Below the pieces are notes generated by a model. The model worked only from the letters and a program-made list of their open reading frames with translations. It made no database searches and was not told the origin of the DNA. Position numbers and translations under genes: made by a program. DNA of 64,000 nucleotides from Leptospira sp. WS4.C2 (lineage in GTDB: Bacteria > Spirochaetota > Leptospiria > Leptospirales > Leptospiraceae). Each line of letters begins with the position of its first letter. Positions within the stretch are counted from its first letter, which is position 1. The stretch lies in NCBI RefSeq assembly GCF_040833985.1, contig NZ_CP162139.1:1756001-1820000 (forward strand), given 5' to 3'. Positions 37,734 through 46,587 of this stretch are shown piece by piece.

Positions 37734-39251
37734 ATGAATCTAAACAAATTTCTCACTCTGGGTGTTATGCTCGGTTTGACTTTCGCATCACTTCTCAATT
37801 GCTCCAAGGATTCCGAAATCCTAGCGACGTTTGATGGTGGAACTGTAACTCGCAAAGAAATGAACTTTGTGATTGAGGCTTCGAAACGAGGCAATACAGA
37901 ACCACAACCGATCACTGCCGATATCCAAGCAAAAATTTTAGAGAGTATTGCTTTGGAAAAAATCCTATTAAAGGATGCTATTTCTTCCAAAAAAGTGGCA
38001 GAAACTGATGTTCAAAAGATTGAATCTCTTGTGAACCAATTTTTGAAACTGAATGTTTATATGCGTGAGTATGTAAAAAATGGTTTAAAAGAAAAGCCGT
38101 TAGAATTTGTGAATCTCCAACTAGCACTCGTTCGCGGCGAAGATGAAGCTGCGAATTTAAAAAAAGCAGAAGAGTTGGCAAACAAATTGAATTCCTTATC
38201 TGATAAAGAAATTGCAGAAGAAATCTCAAAAGTTACGGAAGATATCACAAGAAGACCTATCGCTGGAAAATTAGAACCCTTTTGTACAAATTGTGCAGAA
38301 ACACCATTGGAAGATATTTTAGCTGAAGTAAAGAAAGCCAAAAGAGGAACTTTTATATCTTATGCAAAAGCAGGGGAAGGAAGGATTGCTTATGTGGTAC
38401 GTTCCACAGGAAGTGAAAAAGTTCACCCCGAAAGATTGAGAAAATACTTCACCTCTATTTTTGATGATTTTAAAAAAGAAGCTATGGAATTCGGGAAAGC
38501 TCACGATGATGCGGACTCAAAAGCATCTGTTGCCTACTTTACTGAAGGAGAATCTGCGGACAAAGCGAACCAATTTGCTTCCCATACAATGAAAGAGTAT
38601 GAACAAGGCCTCTATCAAAAAGAACTGAAAAAAATCACTGAAGAAAGTGGAATCACTGTCGCAAACCTACCACGTTTTTCTGGTCCTACCGACATCGATC
38701 CAAAAATCTTTACGCCTGATTATCCTTTATATTCCACTCGTGATGGAAAAAAATATACGTGGAAGGATTTGACTGGAGAATTTGAAGCTATTCCCAATGT
38801 TCTAAAACAAGAATACAAAGATGAAAAATCCAAAACTTGGGATATGCTGAATTTGTTTCAGTCTACCATCCTCCAAGGAAAAATTGCGGAAACTTCGGAC
38901 CGCGTGCAAGACGTTGGATCAGAAATTGGATATTTGATGCAAATGGACAAAATGAAAGTCTCTTTGGCGTTAAAATCGCTACAAGATGAAATCAAAGCCA
39001 TTCCAGTCACAGTAACGGAAGCACAAATGAGAGATGCCTATGAAGCAGGAAAATTGTATGCTTATGCAGATCCAGACCCGAAAAACCCACAGAATCGCAT
39101 TCCTAAACCCTATCCAGCAGTTCGTGAACGAATCAAATCCGAAATGGAAGGTGCTCAACGGAATTCATTTATTGAACAAAAAGTTTCTGGGTTAAAAACT
39201 ACTTACAACTTGGTGATTGCGGCTGATCGTCTAAAAGAAGTTACATTATAA
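37734..39251 (+). CDS. SurA/parvulin-like chaperone lipoprotein
   Basis: A 505-residue lipoprotein: the signal ends with SLLNC (Cys23), followed by a SurA_N-like opening (ILATFDGGTVTRKEMNFVIEASKRG; LESIALEKILLKDAI). The segment KAKRGTFISYAKAGEGRIAYVVRS is arranged like a parvulin-type prolyl isomerase domain, though several usual catalytic residues are not obvious. It is probably a periplasmic foldase or chaperone for outer-membrane proteins, attached to a membrane. The length and the C-terminal helical region (TYNLVIAADRL) resemble other Leptospira PpiC-type lipoproteins. It may be the partner in a pathway with the LptD protein of this window, but this is speculative. Confidence 0.68.
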   Translation: MNLNKFLTLGVMLGLTFASLLNCSKDSEILATFDGGTVTRKEMNFVIEASKRGNTEPQPITADIQAKILESIALEKILLKDAISSKKVAETDVQKIESLVNQFLKLNVYMREYVKNGLKEKPLEFVNLQLALVRGEDEAANLKKAEELANKLNSLSDKEIAEEISKVTEDITRRPIAGKLEPFCTNCAETPLEDILAEVKKAKRGTFISYAKAGEGRIAYVVRSTGSEKVHPERLRKYFTSIFDDFKKEAMEFGKAHDDADSKASVAYFTEGESADKANQFASHTMKEYEQGLYQKELKKITEESGITVANLPRFSGPTDIDPKIFTPDYPLYSTRDGKKYTWKDLTGEFEAIPNVLKQEYKDEKSKTWDMLNLFQSTILQGKIAETSDRVQDVGSEIGYLMQMDKMKVSLALKSLQDEIKAIPVTVTEAQMRDAYEAGKLYAYADPDPKNPQNRIPKPYPAVRERIKSEMEGAQRNSFIEQKVSGLKTTYNLVIAADRLKEVTL

Positions 39252-39274
39252 CCCGACCCATTCAAGTTTTAGAG

Positions 39275-39307
39275 TATGGCAAAATTTTTTTATTGAATTT
39301 TGCCATA
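39275..39307. repeat. Perfect 12-base inverted repeat before the double-HTH regulator
   Basis: TATGGCAAAATT (39275-39286) and AATTTTGCCATA (39296-39307) are perfect inverted copies separated by nine bases, with a T-run in the loop. It lies 24 bases after the SurA-like gene stop, and just before TTGACA at 39309-39314, a -35 candidate for the HTH gene. It could be an operator for that regulator or a terminator-like element. Confidence 0.6.
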
Positions 39308-39338
39308 TTTGACATATTTTGACTGTTAGGGGGGATAA

Positions 39339-39752
39339 ATGAACAATCACATTTACATGCTTCGAAAGAAGAGAGGTATCAAACAGTACGATATGGCAAG
39401 GGCGCTGGGAGTTTCTCCAAGTTACCTTTCCAAAATTGAGACTGGAGCCCAAGATCCGACTGAAAAATTCAAGTCATCTTGTGCAAAGTATCTCAAAACC
39501 TCTGTTGATAAGCTTTTCAACGAAAGCGCTGTGGAAGACATCTACCCTGAGTTTTCCAACGGATTGAAAAACAAACTTTGGGCAGTCAGACGTGAGTTAG
39601 GAATCAAACAATACGATTTCGCAAAGAAATTGAAGGTTTCGACTCCATTTCTGTCAAAAGTAGAACTTGGACTTTTGGAACCACCGGAAGATTTTAAGAA
39701 TCTGGTCTCCAAAGTTCTGAAAATGGAAAAAAACGAGCTATTTCTCGGCTAA
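39339..39752 (+). CDS. Tandem-duplicated XRE-type HTH regulator
   Basis: A 137-residue protein made of two consecutive XRE/Cro-type helix-turn-helix domains (about residues 1-62 and 70-137). The copies are similar: GIKQYDMARALGVSPSYLSKIE aligns with GIKQYDFAKKLKVSTPFLSKVE, and both continue with a conserved P-x2-FK pattern and end in (K/E)LF. There is no ligand or dimerisation domain. GGGGG precedes the ATG at 39339. Two HTH units in one chain could replace a dimer and bind the inverted repeat at 39275-39307; this is inference. It is probably autoregulatory, ends at the terminator at 39766-39795, and stands alone. Confidence 0.85.
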   Translation: MNNHIYMLRKKRGIKQYDMARALGVSPSYLSKIETGAQDPTEKFKSSCAKYLKTSVDKLFNESAVEDIYPEFSNGLKNKLWAVRRELGIKQYDFAKKLKVSTPFLSKVELGLLEPPEDFKNLVSKVLKMEKNELFLG

Positions 39753-39765
39753 TTTGAAAAATACC

Positions 39766-39795
39766 AAAGCAAGGTGTCAAAGCCTTGCTTTTTCT
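39766..39795 (+). terminator. Rho-independent terminator after the HTH gene
   Basis: AAAGCAAGG (39766-39774) pairs with CCTTGCTTT (39783-39791) around an eight-base loop and is followed by a T-tract. It separates the HTH gene from the NSS transporter. Confidence 0.85.
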
Positions 39796-39851
39796 CATCC
39801 CCTTGCAAAAAGATTTTGTCACATAATTCCTAATACATTCAATAGTCCTTG

Positions 39852-41438
39852 ATGAAAGAGAGACAAGTGGAACACCACGATGGCTGGGCCAGTCGTATAG
39901 GTTTGATATTGGCTGTGGCAAGTGGTGCGATTGGACTCGGAAATTTCTTACGATTTCCAGGACAAGCGGCACAAAATGGTGGTGGTGCCTTTATGGTTCC
40001 GTACATCATTAGTTTCCTGATTCTTGGAATTCCTGTATGTTTAGCCGAGTGGACTATGGGTCGCATGGGTGGCAAACATGGACATAGTACTCCTTTTATC
40101 TTTCGTGAGTATCTAAAAGGATTTCCTCTGAAACTTTCAGGAACCATTGGTGTAATGATTCCTGTGATGATCTACGTCTACTATGTATTCATTGAATCTT
40201 GGTGTTTGGCTTACGCTTATTACTTTCTTACGGGCCAAATGTCTCTTGATGGTTCCACCCAAGACGAGATGACAAAGCAGTCCTCTACTTTTTTTTTACA
40301 CCTCACGGGAGCCGATGCCAACGGATCCAGTTTTCAATCCCCTATCATTATTTTTTTTCTCCTCTGTGTTTTGTTTAATTTTTTTCTCGTTTATCGTGGC
40401 CTTTCGAAAGGGCTCGAAGCCTTCGCTAAGATTGCAATGCCACTGATGGGAATCTGTGCTACCATCATTCTCATTCGAGTATTAACTATTCCTGGAATTG
40501 AATCGGGCCTTGCGGTAATGTGGAACCCCGACTGGTCAAAACTTACCCAACCTAAGGTATGGATCAGTGCTGCCGGACAAATTTTCTTTTCTTTATCCAC
40601 TGGATTTGGGATTGCCCTCGTGTTCTCTAGTTTTTTAAAGAAAAAAGATGATGTAGTTCTTTCGAGTCTTTCTTCTGCTTCTTTGAATGAATTCGCAGAA
40701 GTCGTGTTTGGTGGTATGATTACTATTCCCGTTGCCTTTTTGTTTTTAGGAATGCAGGCTACTTCTTTTGGAACTTTTGGAATGGGTTTTATTGCACTGC
40801 CATCTGTTTTTGGAATGATGCCCGGAGGGAATTTTTTTGGTGGATTGTGGTTTTTTGTTTTATTCCTGGCTGCTATTACTTCCTCGGTAACCATGTTACA
40901 ACCGGGAATTTTATTTTTAGAGGAAGGATTTCATGTCGGTCGTCGTAAGTCTTCCTTACTATTATTTTTATTTACCTTCCTTCTATGCCTTCCGATTATT
41001 TATTTTAACAAAGACTTTGCGGCTTTGGACATTGCTGACTTTTATATTGGAACCATTATGATTTATATTTTGGCTTCCATCCAAATCTTTATTTTTGTCT
41101 TTAAAATTGGTGTAGAAAAAGGTGTGAAGGATGCCAACGAAGGCAGTTTGATTCCTTTTCCTAAGTCCATTCAATTTGTTTTAAAATACATTACTCCTTG
41201 GTTTTTATTATTTATCTTCGTTTCTTTCTGTTATATGAACCTGCCTGAATATTTGGATAAAATGAATCCAGAAGTGATGGGACTGCTAGCGGAAAACAAA
41301 GGAGAAAATGTGGAAGATGCTAAAACAAAGGCCATAGTAGCTCGTTCGGTAGTGATTGGACTATTTTTGATTTATGGATTTATTTATATTTTGGTTTCGA
41401 AAGCACTGGATCCAAAAAAAGGAAAGTTGGTCTCATGA
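39852..41438 (+). CDS. NSS-family sodium-dependent transporter
   Basis: A ~528-residue sodium:neurotransmitter-symporter family protein with about 12 transmembrane helices. [34 protein letters not shown] is the hallmark first-helix sequence that forms the sodium and substrate sites. [13 protein letters not shown] and [17 protein letters not shown] belong to the later helices. Bacterial members take up amino acids such as methionine, alanine, tryptophan or leucine; the substrate is not evident. ATG at 39852 follows a TTG at 39849. Its stop overlaps the ATG of a tiny MetS-like gene (41435-41551), which points to the MetP/MetS-type two-component importer subgroup. Confidence 0.9.
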   Translation: MKERQVEHHDGWASRIGLILAVASGAIGLGNFLRFPGQAAQNGGGAFMVPYIISFLILGIPVCLAEWTMGRMGGKHGHSTPFIFREYLKGFPLKLSGTIGVMIPVMIYVYYVFIESWCLAYAYYFLTGQMSLDGSTQDEMTKQSSTFFLHLTGADANGSSFQSPIIIFFLLCVLFNFFLVYRGLSKGLEAFAKIAMPLMGICATIILIRVLTIPGIESGLAVMWNPDWSKLTQPKVWISAAGQIFFSLSTGFGIALVFSSFLKKKDDVVLSSLSSASLNEFAEVVFGGMITIPVAFLFLGMQATSFGTFGMGFIALPSVFGMMPGGNFFGGLWFFVLFLAAITSSVTMLQPGILFLEEGFHVGRRKSSLLLFLFTFLLCLPIIYFNKDFAALDIADFYIGTIMIYILASIQIFIFVFKIGVEKGVKDANEGSLIPFPKSIQFVLKYITPWFLLFIFVSFCYMNLPEYLDKMNPEVMGLLAENKGENVEDAKTKAIVARSVVIGLFLIYGFIYILVSKALDPKKGKLVS

Positions 41439-41551
41439 CTTCCCCTGAAGTGCTCAATTGGCAAGGAATACTTATTATGACTGTGTCACTAGTTTCTGTG
41501 ATTAGTTTAACTTTGGTTTGTATTGTACTTTTATTTCGTAACAGGCATTAA
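41435..41551 (+). CDS. MetS-like small subunit of the NSS transporter
   Basis: A 38-residue frame starting at the ATG that overlaps the transporter stop (ATGA, 41435-41438) and ending at TAA 41549-41551. It reads a short polar N terminus ([11 protein letters not shown]), one long hydrophobic helix ([21 protein letters not shown]) and a basic end (RNRH). This matches the layout of MetS/MaAIMP_sms subunits, which accompany NSS importers such as MetP of Corynebacterium and are needed for transport. It is too short for standard gene calling. The four-base overlap and the topology make it convincing, though a database match was not possible here. Confidence 0.75.
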   Translation: MTSPEVLNWQGILIMTVSLVSVISLTLVCIVLLFRNRH

Positions 41552-41554
41552 CGA

Positions 41555-43543
41555 TTGGACGTACAAACCGTTTTTACAAACAAACTTCCAAAACTTTGGA
41601 AGGATTATGAAGTTAGAAAAGAACAAATGGAAATGGCAACTTCCATTGAATCTGCCTTTAATACGGGTTCCAATTGGGTGATTGAAGCGGGAACCGGTGT
41701 TGGAAAGTCCCTGGCTTATTTGATTCCGAGTGCCCTATTCTCTTTAGAAAACGAATGTACTGTGGTTGTTTCCACAGAAACCAAAGCCTTACAAGACCAA
41801 TTGTTGTACAAAGATATCCCGCTAGTTTCTGAGGCTTTGGGAGTTCCTGTCAACGCGATGGTGGCACTTGGGGCAAGTAACTACCTTTGCAAACGGAAAT
41901 ACAATCGAGTGATGGAACGCGGTGATTTTGGTCCAGAAATGGAATCATCCCTGCAATACTTTATAAACTGGGAAAAACAAACCACAGCGGGAATTCGGGC
42001 AGAATACGATGGATTTTTATCCAATTCCTTTTGGAATTCGGTATCTAGAGAATCTGACAACTGTTTGGGGAGAAATTGCCCTAACTTTAGCTCTTCATAT
42101 TATTTTTTAGAAAAGGAAAAATGGAAAAAAGCAAATATTCTAATTGTAAACCACCACTTACTTGCAAGCCATCTAGCTGGTGATTTCAAAATCCTTCCTC
42201 CTTTTTCCCAACTTGTCATTGATGAAGCCCACGCTTTTCCTGAGATTGTAGGCCGGGCTTTTGGTTCAGAAATTCGTTATGACCTGCTAATGAACCTACT
42301 TCATTATCTCTACTTTCCTGAGAAACGAACTGGCCTTGTTTTAAAACTAAAAAACAGTGAAAAAATAATAAAGTCTGTCGAGGCTTCTATTGGTTATGCG
42401 AATGATTTGTTTCGTATGTTGCTCTCAGCCATTCCTTTACAGTTCAATCAGTTTTCCACTCGCCACACAGAACGACTCAAATTGGATAATGGAGCCTTGG
42501 AAGATACTTTAGCAGACCTGGCTTCTCAGTTAGAGAGCCTCCTTACTAAATATAAAAAAGACAGTGAGGATATGGAAGAGAAGGAAATGGCTTTGGGTCT
42601 TGAGATGGTTTCAGGGAACCTAAAGAAAGCTTCTTCATTCCTCAATGACTTTCGGTTGAAGACAAATCCTAATTTGGTATTTTGGATAGAACCTCCTCCC
42701 CAGTCTTCGAAAGATCCATTTTATTATTTATTCTCCCAACCGAAAAATACAGACGAGATCTTAGCAAACACACTATTTCCCAATATGGATTCTGTGGTGA
42801 TGACTTCGGCTACCCTTTCTCCAACAGCGGGGAATTTTCAGTATTTTTTGAAGGAAGTTGGAACCACAGAAGTCAAAACCAAAACATTGGCTTCTCCTTT
42901 TGCGTATAACACCCATTCACTATTGTTTGTCCCCAAACAAGTGGCAGATCCAGTCCAAGACCCAAAACGCAATAAAACGGATTTGTCGTATTGGATCACA
43001 CGTCTGCTCAAACTTTCCGAGGGGGATGCTTTTGTATTATTTACATCTAACAAACTACTTTCAGAACTATATGAAGAGCTAAGAAACCAAGTTCCGTATC
43101 CGATTTTTTCGCAAACAGAAATGGGGCCAATTGCCGCCAAACGCGAGTTTCTTGCAAATGAAAAAAGTGTGTTATTTGGAGTGTCTAGTTTTTGGCAGGG
43201 TGTCGACATTAAGGGAGACAAACTTCGGAACGTGATTGTGACCAAACTTCCCTTCCAAGTTCCGACAGAACCTGTTTTGCAGGCCAAGATGGAAGATATG
43301 GAAAGAAAGGGCAAAAGTCCCTTTTGGGAAATGCAGGTTCCAAAAACATGTTTGCTTTTGCGGCAAGGGTTTGGGCGTCTGATTCGCTCTCAGTCGGACA
43401 CAGGGATGGTGAGTATCCTTGATCCACGGGTGCATACGAAGTCCTATGGAAAAAACGTCTTGCAAAGTCTTCCGAAAGGCGTTCCCCTCATAACGGAATT
43501 CAACGAATTGGAAAGAAAATTCAATCTTTTGCCGAAGTCTTAA
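41555..43543 (+). CDS. DinG/XPD-family DNA helicase
   Basis: A 662-residue superfamily 2 helicase. Walker A is AGTGVGKS at 45-52, the DEAH box is VIDEAHAFPE, and motif VI is RQGFGRLIRSQSD. The iron-sulfur region has Cys112 (NYLCKRK), Cys170 and Cys175 (NCLGRNCPNF), but the position of the expected fourth cysteine reads SSSYYF, so the cluster may be lost or altered. VNHHLLASHL follows as in DinG. The start is TTG at 41555, three bases after the MetS-like stop, without a strong ribosome site. DinG proteins resolve R-loops and unusual DNA structures; the role here is inferred. It is followed within two bases by a secreted protein gene. Confidence 0.85.
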   Translation: MDVQTVFTNKLPKLWKDYEVRKEQMEMATSIESAFNTGSNWVIEAGTGVGKSLAYLIPSALFSLENECTVVVSTETKALQDQLLYKDIPLVSEALGVPVNAMVALGASNYLCKRKYNRVMERGDFGPEMESSLQYFINWEKQTTAGIRAEYDGFLSNSFWNSVSRESDNCLGRNCPNFSSSYYFLEKEKWKKANILIVNHHLLASHLAGDFKILPPFSQLVIDEAHAFPEIVGRAFGSEIRYDLLMNLLHYLYFPEKRTGLVLKLKNSEKIIKSVEASIGYANDLFRMLLSAIPLQFNQFSTRHTERLKLDNGALEDTLADLASQLESLLTKYKKDSEDMEEKEMALGLEMVSGNLKKASSFLNDFRLKTNPNLVFWIEPPPQSSKDPFYYLFSQPKNTDEILANTLFPNMDSVVMTSATLSPTAGNFQYFLKEVGTTEVKTKTLASPFAYNTHSLLFVPKQVADPVQDPKRNKTDLSYWITRLLKLSEGDAFVLFTSNKLLSELYEELRNQVPYPIFSQTEMGPIAAKREFLANEKSVLFGVSSFWQGVDIKGDKLRNVIVTKLPFQVPTEPVLQAKMEDMERKGKSPFWEMQVPKTCLLLRQGFGRLIRSQSDTGMVSILDPRVHTKSYGKNVLQSLPKGVPLITEFNELERKFNLLPKS

Positions 43544-43545
43544 CT

Positions 43546-44403
43546 ATGAAACGAATCTATCTTCTTTTGGTTTTTCTACTCTCAGTTTCTCTTGGGTCAA
43601 AACCCGTTGAAGATAAGGATATCTATTCTTCTATTGTCAACTGGACAGATCTTTTCGTTTCCTCTTCAGTGAAAGAGACCATTCCGAAAATTGTTTTTGA
43701 CGAAGAGGATCCAGAGTTTTCGGGGAAAAATACAGCCACAAGCCAGGGCAAAGCCCATTCTATGGCCCGAAAAAAAGCTCGTGAAAAACTACGAGTGCGC
43801 TTAAGCCAAAGATTAGAATCCATCCTCTTTAACGCTGACTATACCGTGTATGAATACACACAAGTGAACCAACAAGCAAGGTTACGTTTGAATTCCTACA
43901 TTGGATCTGAAAAAGAAGAGTATGATTTTCAGTTTGTGAAGAATGTTTTGGAAGCAAAGGCAAGTTTACCTCTCAAAGGGAAAGAGGGAATCCTCTCTCA
44001 TCTTCCCGTTGAATATGGTACAGAGTCTGTTCCTGAGTTTAGTGAAGAAGTGGTGCCAGTAGAGTTTTCTGGCCTAGTTGTTGATGCCCGCCATCTGAAT
44101 CTAAAGCGAGCTTTGTTTCCAAAAATACAAACCGATCGTGGGCTTGATATTTATTCGCCGTTTTATGTGAAAGAAGCCTATGCGATTGAAACGGGATACA
44201 TTGTATACCGGGAAGAACAGACGGGAAAAGGGACAGAGGCAAAAGTAGGAAAAAATCCCTACTTTGTTTTGGCACTAGGAACGGCAGGAAAAAACCAAAC
44301 GGATCTAATCATCCCTACAGACGAGGCGGCAAAGTTCTTAAGCCACCCCGAAACAAGGAAAAACCTTACACGTTGCAGAGTTTTGATTTTAGTTTCTCGG
44401 TAA
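43546..44403 (+). CDS. Secreted LPP20-like protein
   Basis: A 285-residue exported protein: a basic start and a hydrophobic signal (IYLLLVFLLSVSLGS) without a lipobox. AHSMARKKAREKLRVRLSQRLESI resembles the Ala-Arg-rich helix of LPP20/FlgP-like proteins, and FSGLVVDARHLNLKRALFPKIQTDRGLDIYSPFYV matches the segment (GLVVDARxxxxxPAxxPRI) that often follows it. The family includes flagellar and outer-membrane-associated proteins; the function is not settled. It starts two bases after the helicase gene, and its 3' end overlaps the convergent TPR-like gene by 38 bases. Confidence 0.65.
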   Translation: MKRIYLLLVFLLSVSLGSKPVEDKDIYSSIVNWTDLFVSSSVKETIPKIVFDEEDPEFSGKNTATSQGKAHSMARKKAREKLRVRLSQRLESILFNADYTVYEYTQVNQQARLRLNSYIGSEKEEYDFQFVKNVLEAKASLPLKGKEGILSHLPVEYGTESVPEFSEEVVPVEFSGLVVDARHLNLKRALFPKIQTDRGLDIYSPFYVKEAYAIETGYIVYREEQTGKGTEAKVGKNPYFVLALGTAGKNQTDLIIPTDEAAKFLSHPETRKNLTRCRVLILVSR

Positions 44404-45169
44404 GAGATAAAAACATCTTTTCTGCTTTTGTATAATCACCATGAAAGAGATAAGCAAAACCCATATCCTCTAAGTCTTTGTGACCTAGGGAGCTTGATTT
44501 TGCTTCTAATTCACCAATTTTTTTATACACCGAATCATACATCTTTCGTTTCTCATCAAAACTAGGAAGATTCAATTTGTTTGGAATGTTTTCAAAAATC
44601 AAATTGGCTTCTTTATGACGATCCAAAAAGAGAAGTGCCATACCCACAAGTTTATGGATATCGGAATCGTTTAACAATTTCATATTGTCACGGAAAACTT
44701 TGATCACTTCATCATATCGTTTTAAATAATATGTACAAATCAGTTCTTCTTTGACAAAAGAGTTATCATTCCATTGTTTTTTATACCTAGTGATAATAGA
44801 TTTTGCATCTTCATAGGCTTCTGCGCGAAAATAGATTTTGATCGCAGTTTGAATGATAGAAAAACAGAGAGGATTGGTCTGGGTTTTGAAATATAGATTT
44901 AGGCTATTACAAGCATCCGCCGTTTTTCCAATTTCAAAGTTTTGGATTGCATCAACTAAGGGAGCAAGACTTGAAATTCCTTTAGGAGCTTTGATTGTTG
45001 CCCTTCCGGTAAGTTCATACAATGCTAAATAACCAAGATGTTGGATATAAAAGTTCTCAGGATGGCGTTTGGCAAGGACCACGACGTCTTCGTTTGATCC
45101 TACCTCATATAGATCCCAAGCTTCTTGTTCGACGGATGTGTTTAAAACTTGGGTTGCTTGTTGTGCCAT
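44366..45169 (-). CDS. TPR-like helical repeat protein
   Basis: A 267-residue helical protein of unknown function. The start ATG at 45169 is supported by AGAGAGG seven bases upstream; the open frame reaches 45205 without a signal. Repeating helix pairs with TPR-like spacing are visible (FYIQHLGYLALYELTG; FSIIQTAIKIYFRAEAYEDAKSII; KEELICTYYLKRYDEVIKVF; LEDMGFAYLFHGDYTKAEKMF). There is no export signal, so it is probably cytoplasmic and binds another protein. The 3' end overlaps the convergent LPP20-like gene by 38 bases. asnS ends... its start lies 58 bases upstream on the same strand side, so co-transcription with asnS is possible. Confidence 0.68.
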   Translation of the reverse strand: MAQQATQVLNTSVEQEAWDLYEVGSNEDVVVLAKRHPENFYIQHLGYLALYELTGRATIKAPKGISSLAPLVDAIQNFEIGKTADACNSLNLYFKTQTNPLCFSIIQTAIKIYFRAEAYEDAKSIITRYKKQWNDNSFVKEELICTYYLKRYDEVIKVFRDNMKLLNDSDIHKLVGMALLFLDRHKEANLIFENIPNKLNLPSFDEKRKMYDSVYKKIGELEAKSSSLGHKDLEDMGFAYLFHGDYTKAEKMFLSLTEKLKSKLCNV

Positions 45170-45227
45170 AAGGTACCTCTCTTTCCCTAAAAAGATCGGC
45201 CGCAAGTTAAATTTCCCGTACGAAAAA

Positions 45228-46532
45228 TTAAGGACTGAGCCTGTAAATCATCCTTGGAAAAGAAATACACTCCCGAATATGGGACAAACCACAAATCCAA
45301 GCAATCACTCGTTCGAGTCCCATTCCAAAACCGGCATGAGGAACCGAACCATACTTTCTAAGGTCCAAATACCAAGAGTAATCTTCAGGAGGAAGGCCTT
45401 CTTCTTTCAATCGTTCTACAATTTTCTCGTAAGATTCCTCCCTTTCGGAGCCACCAATGATCTCACCAATTCCATCGGGAGCAATGAGGTCCGCTGAAAG
45501 GACCGTACTCGCGTCATTTGGATTTTGTTTCATATAAAAGGCTTTGATGGCTCGTGGGAAATTTTGAATGAAAATTGCGGTGCCAAAATGAGTGGTAAGG
45601 ATTTGTTCCCTATCGGAATTGATGTCCTCACCCCAAGTGATTTCTTCCCCGGCAGTTTGCAAAATCCGAATTGCTTCCCCGTAATCCACTCTTGGGAAGG
45701 GTTTGGCGAGTTGTTCTAGGAGAGGTATTGGATCGCGATCCAGGGCTTTTAAATCTTCTTGCGTTCGTTCGATGGTGGTGCGAAGCACTGTCTTTACAAA
45801 TCGTTCCTGTAAGTCTAAATTCCCGTCTTGGCCAAGAAAGGCGGTTTCTGCCTCCAACATCCAAAATTCGGTAAGGTGGCGTCTGGTTTTACTCTTTTCC
45901 GCACGAAAAGTGGGACCAAAACAGTAGACCTTGGAATGAGCGAAAGCAGCCGTTTCCAAGTAAAGTTGTCCAGTTTGGGCCAGATAGGCTTGGCCTAAGT
46001 CAAAGTATTCTGTGGAAAATAAGGTTCCGGCTGATTCTCCAATGGAGCCAGTCAGAATGGGAGTGTCGATGAGGGTGTATCCATCATTACGAAAGAATTC
46101 ACGGATGGCAAAGGACAATTCAGAACGAACCCTCTGGATGGCAAGTTGGCGTTTGGATCGTAACCACAAATGCCTGTGGTTGTGTAAAAAATCAGGTCCA
46201 TGTTCTTTGGGGGTGATAGGATACTGATTTGACTCACCTACGATGGAAAGAGAATGAAGGAAAAGTTCCTGTCCTCCTGGTGCCTTGGGATTTTCTTGTA
46301 AAACTCCATGAACCACTAAAGAGGTTTCTTGCGGTAGGGCTTTGACCTGTTTGAAGATCTCCTCGCCTAAAAATTCTTTTTCAGCCACCACTTGGTAAAT
46401 TTTTCCATCGGTGCGCAGTTGGAGGAACTGGACGTGGTTGTTTCCTCGGAGTCCTTGGACCCAACCTTGAAAACTATGTGGGGAAGCCGGATTAGGGGAA
46501 TTGGATTTTGATGGATCTAAACTTGGAATCAT
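45228..46532 (-). CDS. asnS: Asparaginyl-tRNA synthetase
   Basis: A 434-residue class IIb synthetase that charges tRNA-Asn. The N-terminal OB-fold (HSFQGWVQGLRGNNHVQFLQLR) is followed by motif 1 around YTLIDTPILTGS, motif 2 FGPTFRAEKSKTRRHLTEFWMLEAE and motif 3 GFGMGLERVIAWICGL. The RRHLTEFWMLEAE block favours AsnRS over AspRS. Presence of GatCA in the window means the indirect Asp-to-Asn route could coexist, but GatCAB may serve only Gln-tRNA. It is divergent from folD, with 55 bases between the two starts. Confidence 0.94.
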   Translation of the reverse strand: MIPSLDPSKSNSPNPASPHSFQGWVQGLRGNNHVQFLQLRTDGKIYQVVAEKEFLGEEIFKQVKALPQETSLVVHGVLQENPKAPGGQELFLHSLSIVGESNQYPITPKEHGPDFLHNHRHLWLRSKRQLAIQRVRSELSFAIREFFRNDGYTLIDTPILTGSIGESAGTLFSTEYFDLGQAYLAQTGQLYLETAAFAHSKVYCFGPTFRAEKSKTRRHLTEFWMLEAETAFLGQDGNLDLQERFVKTVLRTTIERTQEDLKALDRDPIPLLEQLAKPFPRVDYGEAIRILQTAGEEITWGEDINSDREQILTTHFGTAIFIQNFPRAIKAFYMKQNPNDASTVLSADLIAPDGIGEIIGGSEREESYEKIVERLKEEGLPPEDYSWYLDLRKYGSVPHAGFGMGLERVIAWICGLSHIRECISFPRMIYRLSP

Positions 46533-46587
46533 GGATGGTTTTTTCTGTTTGCCAGTTCAATTTTCTCTGAAATTTTGAACTTACAGA

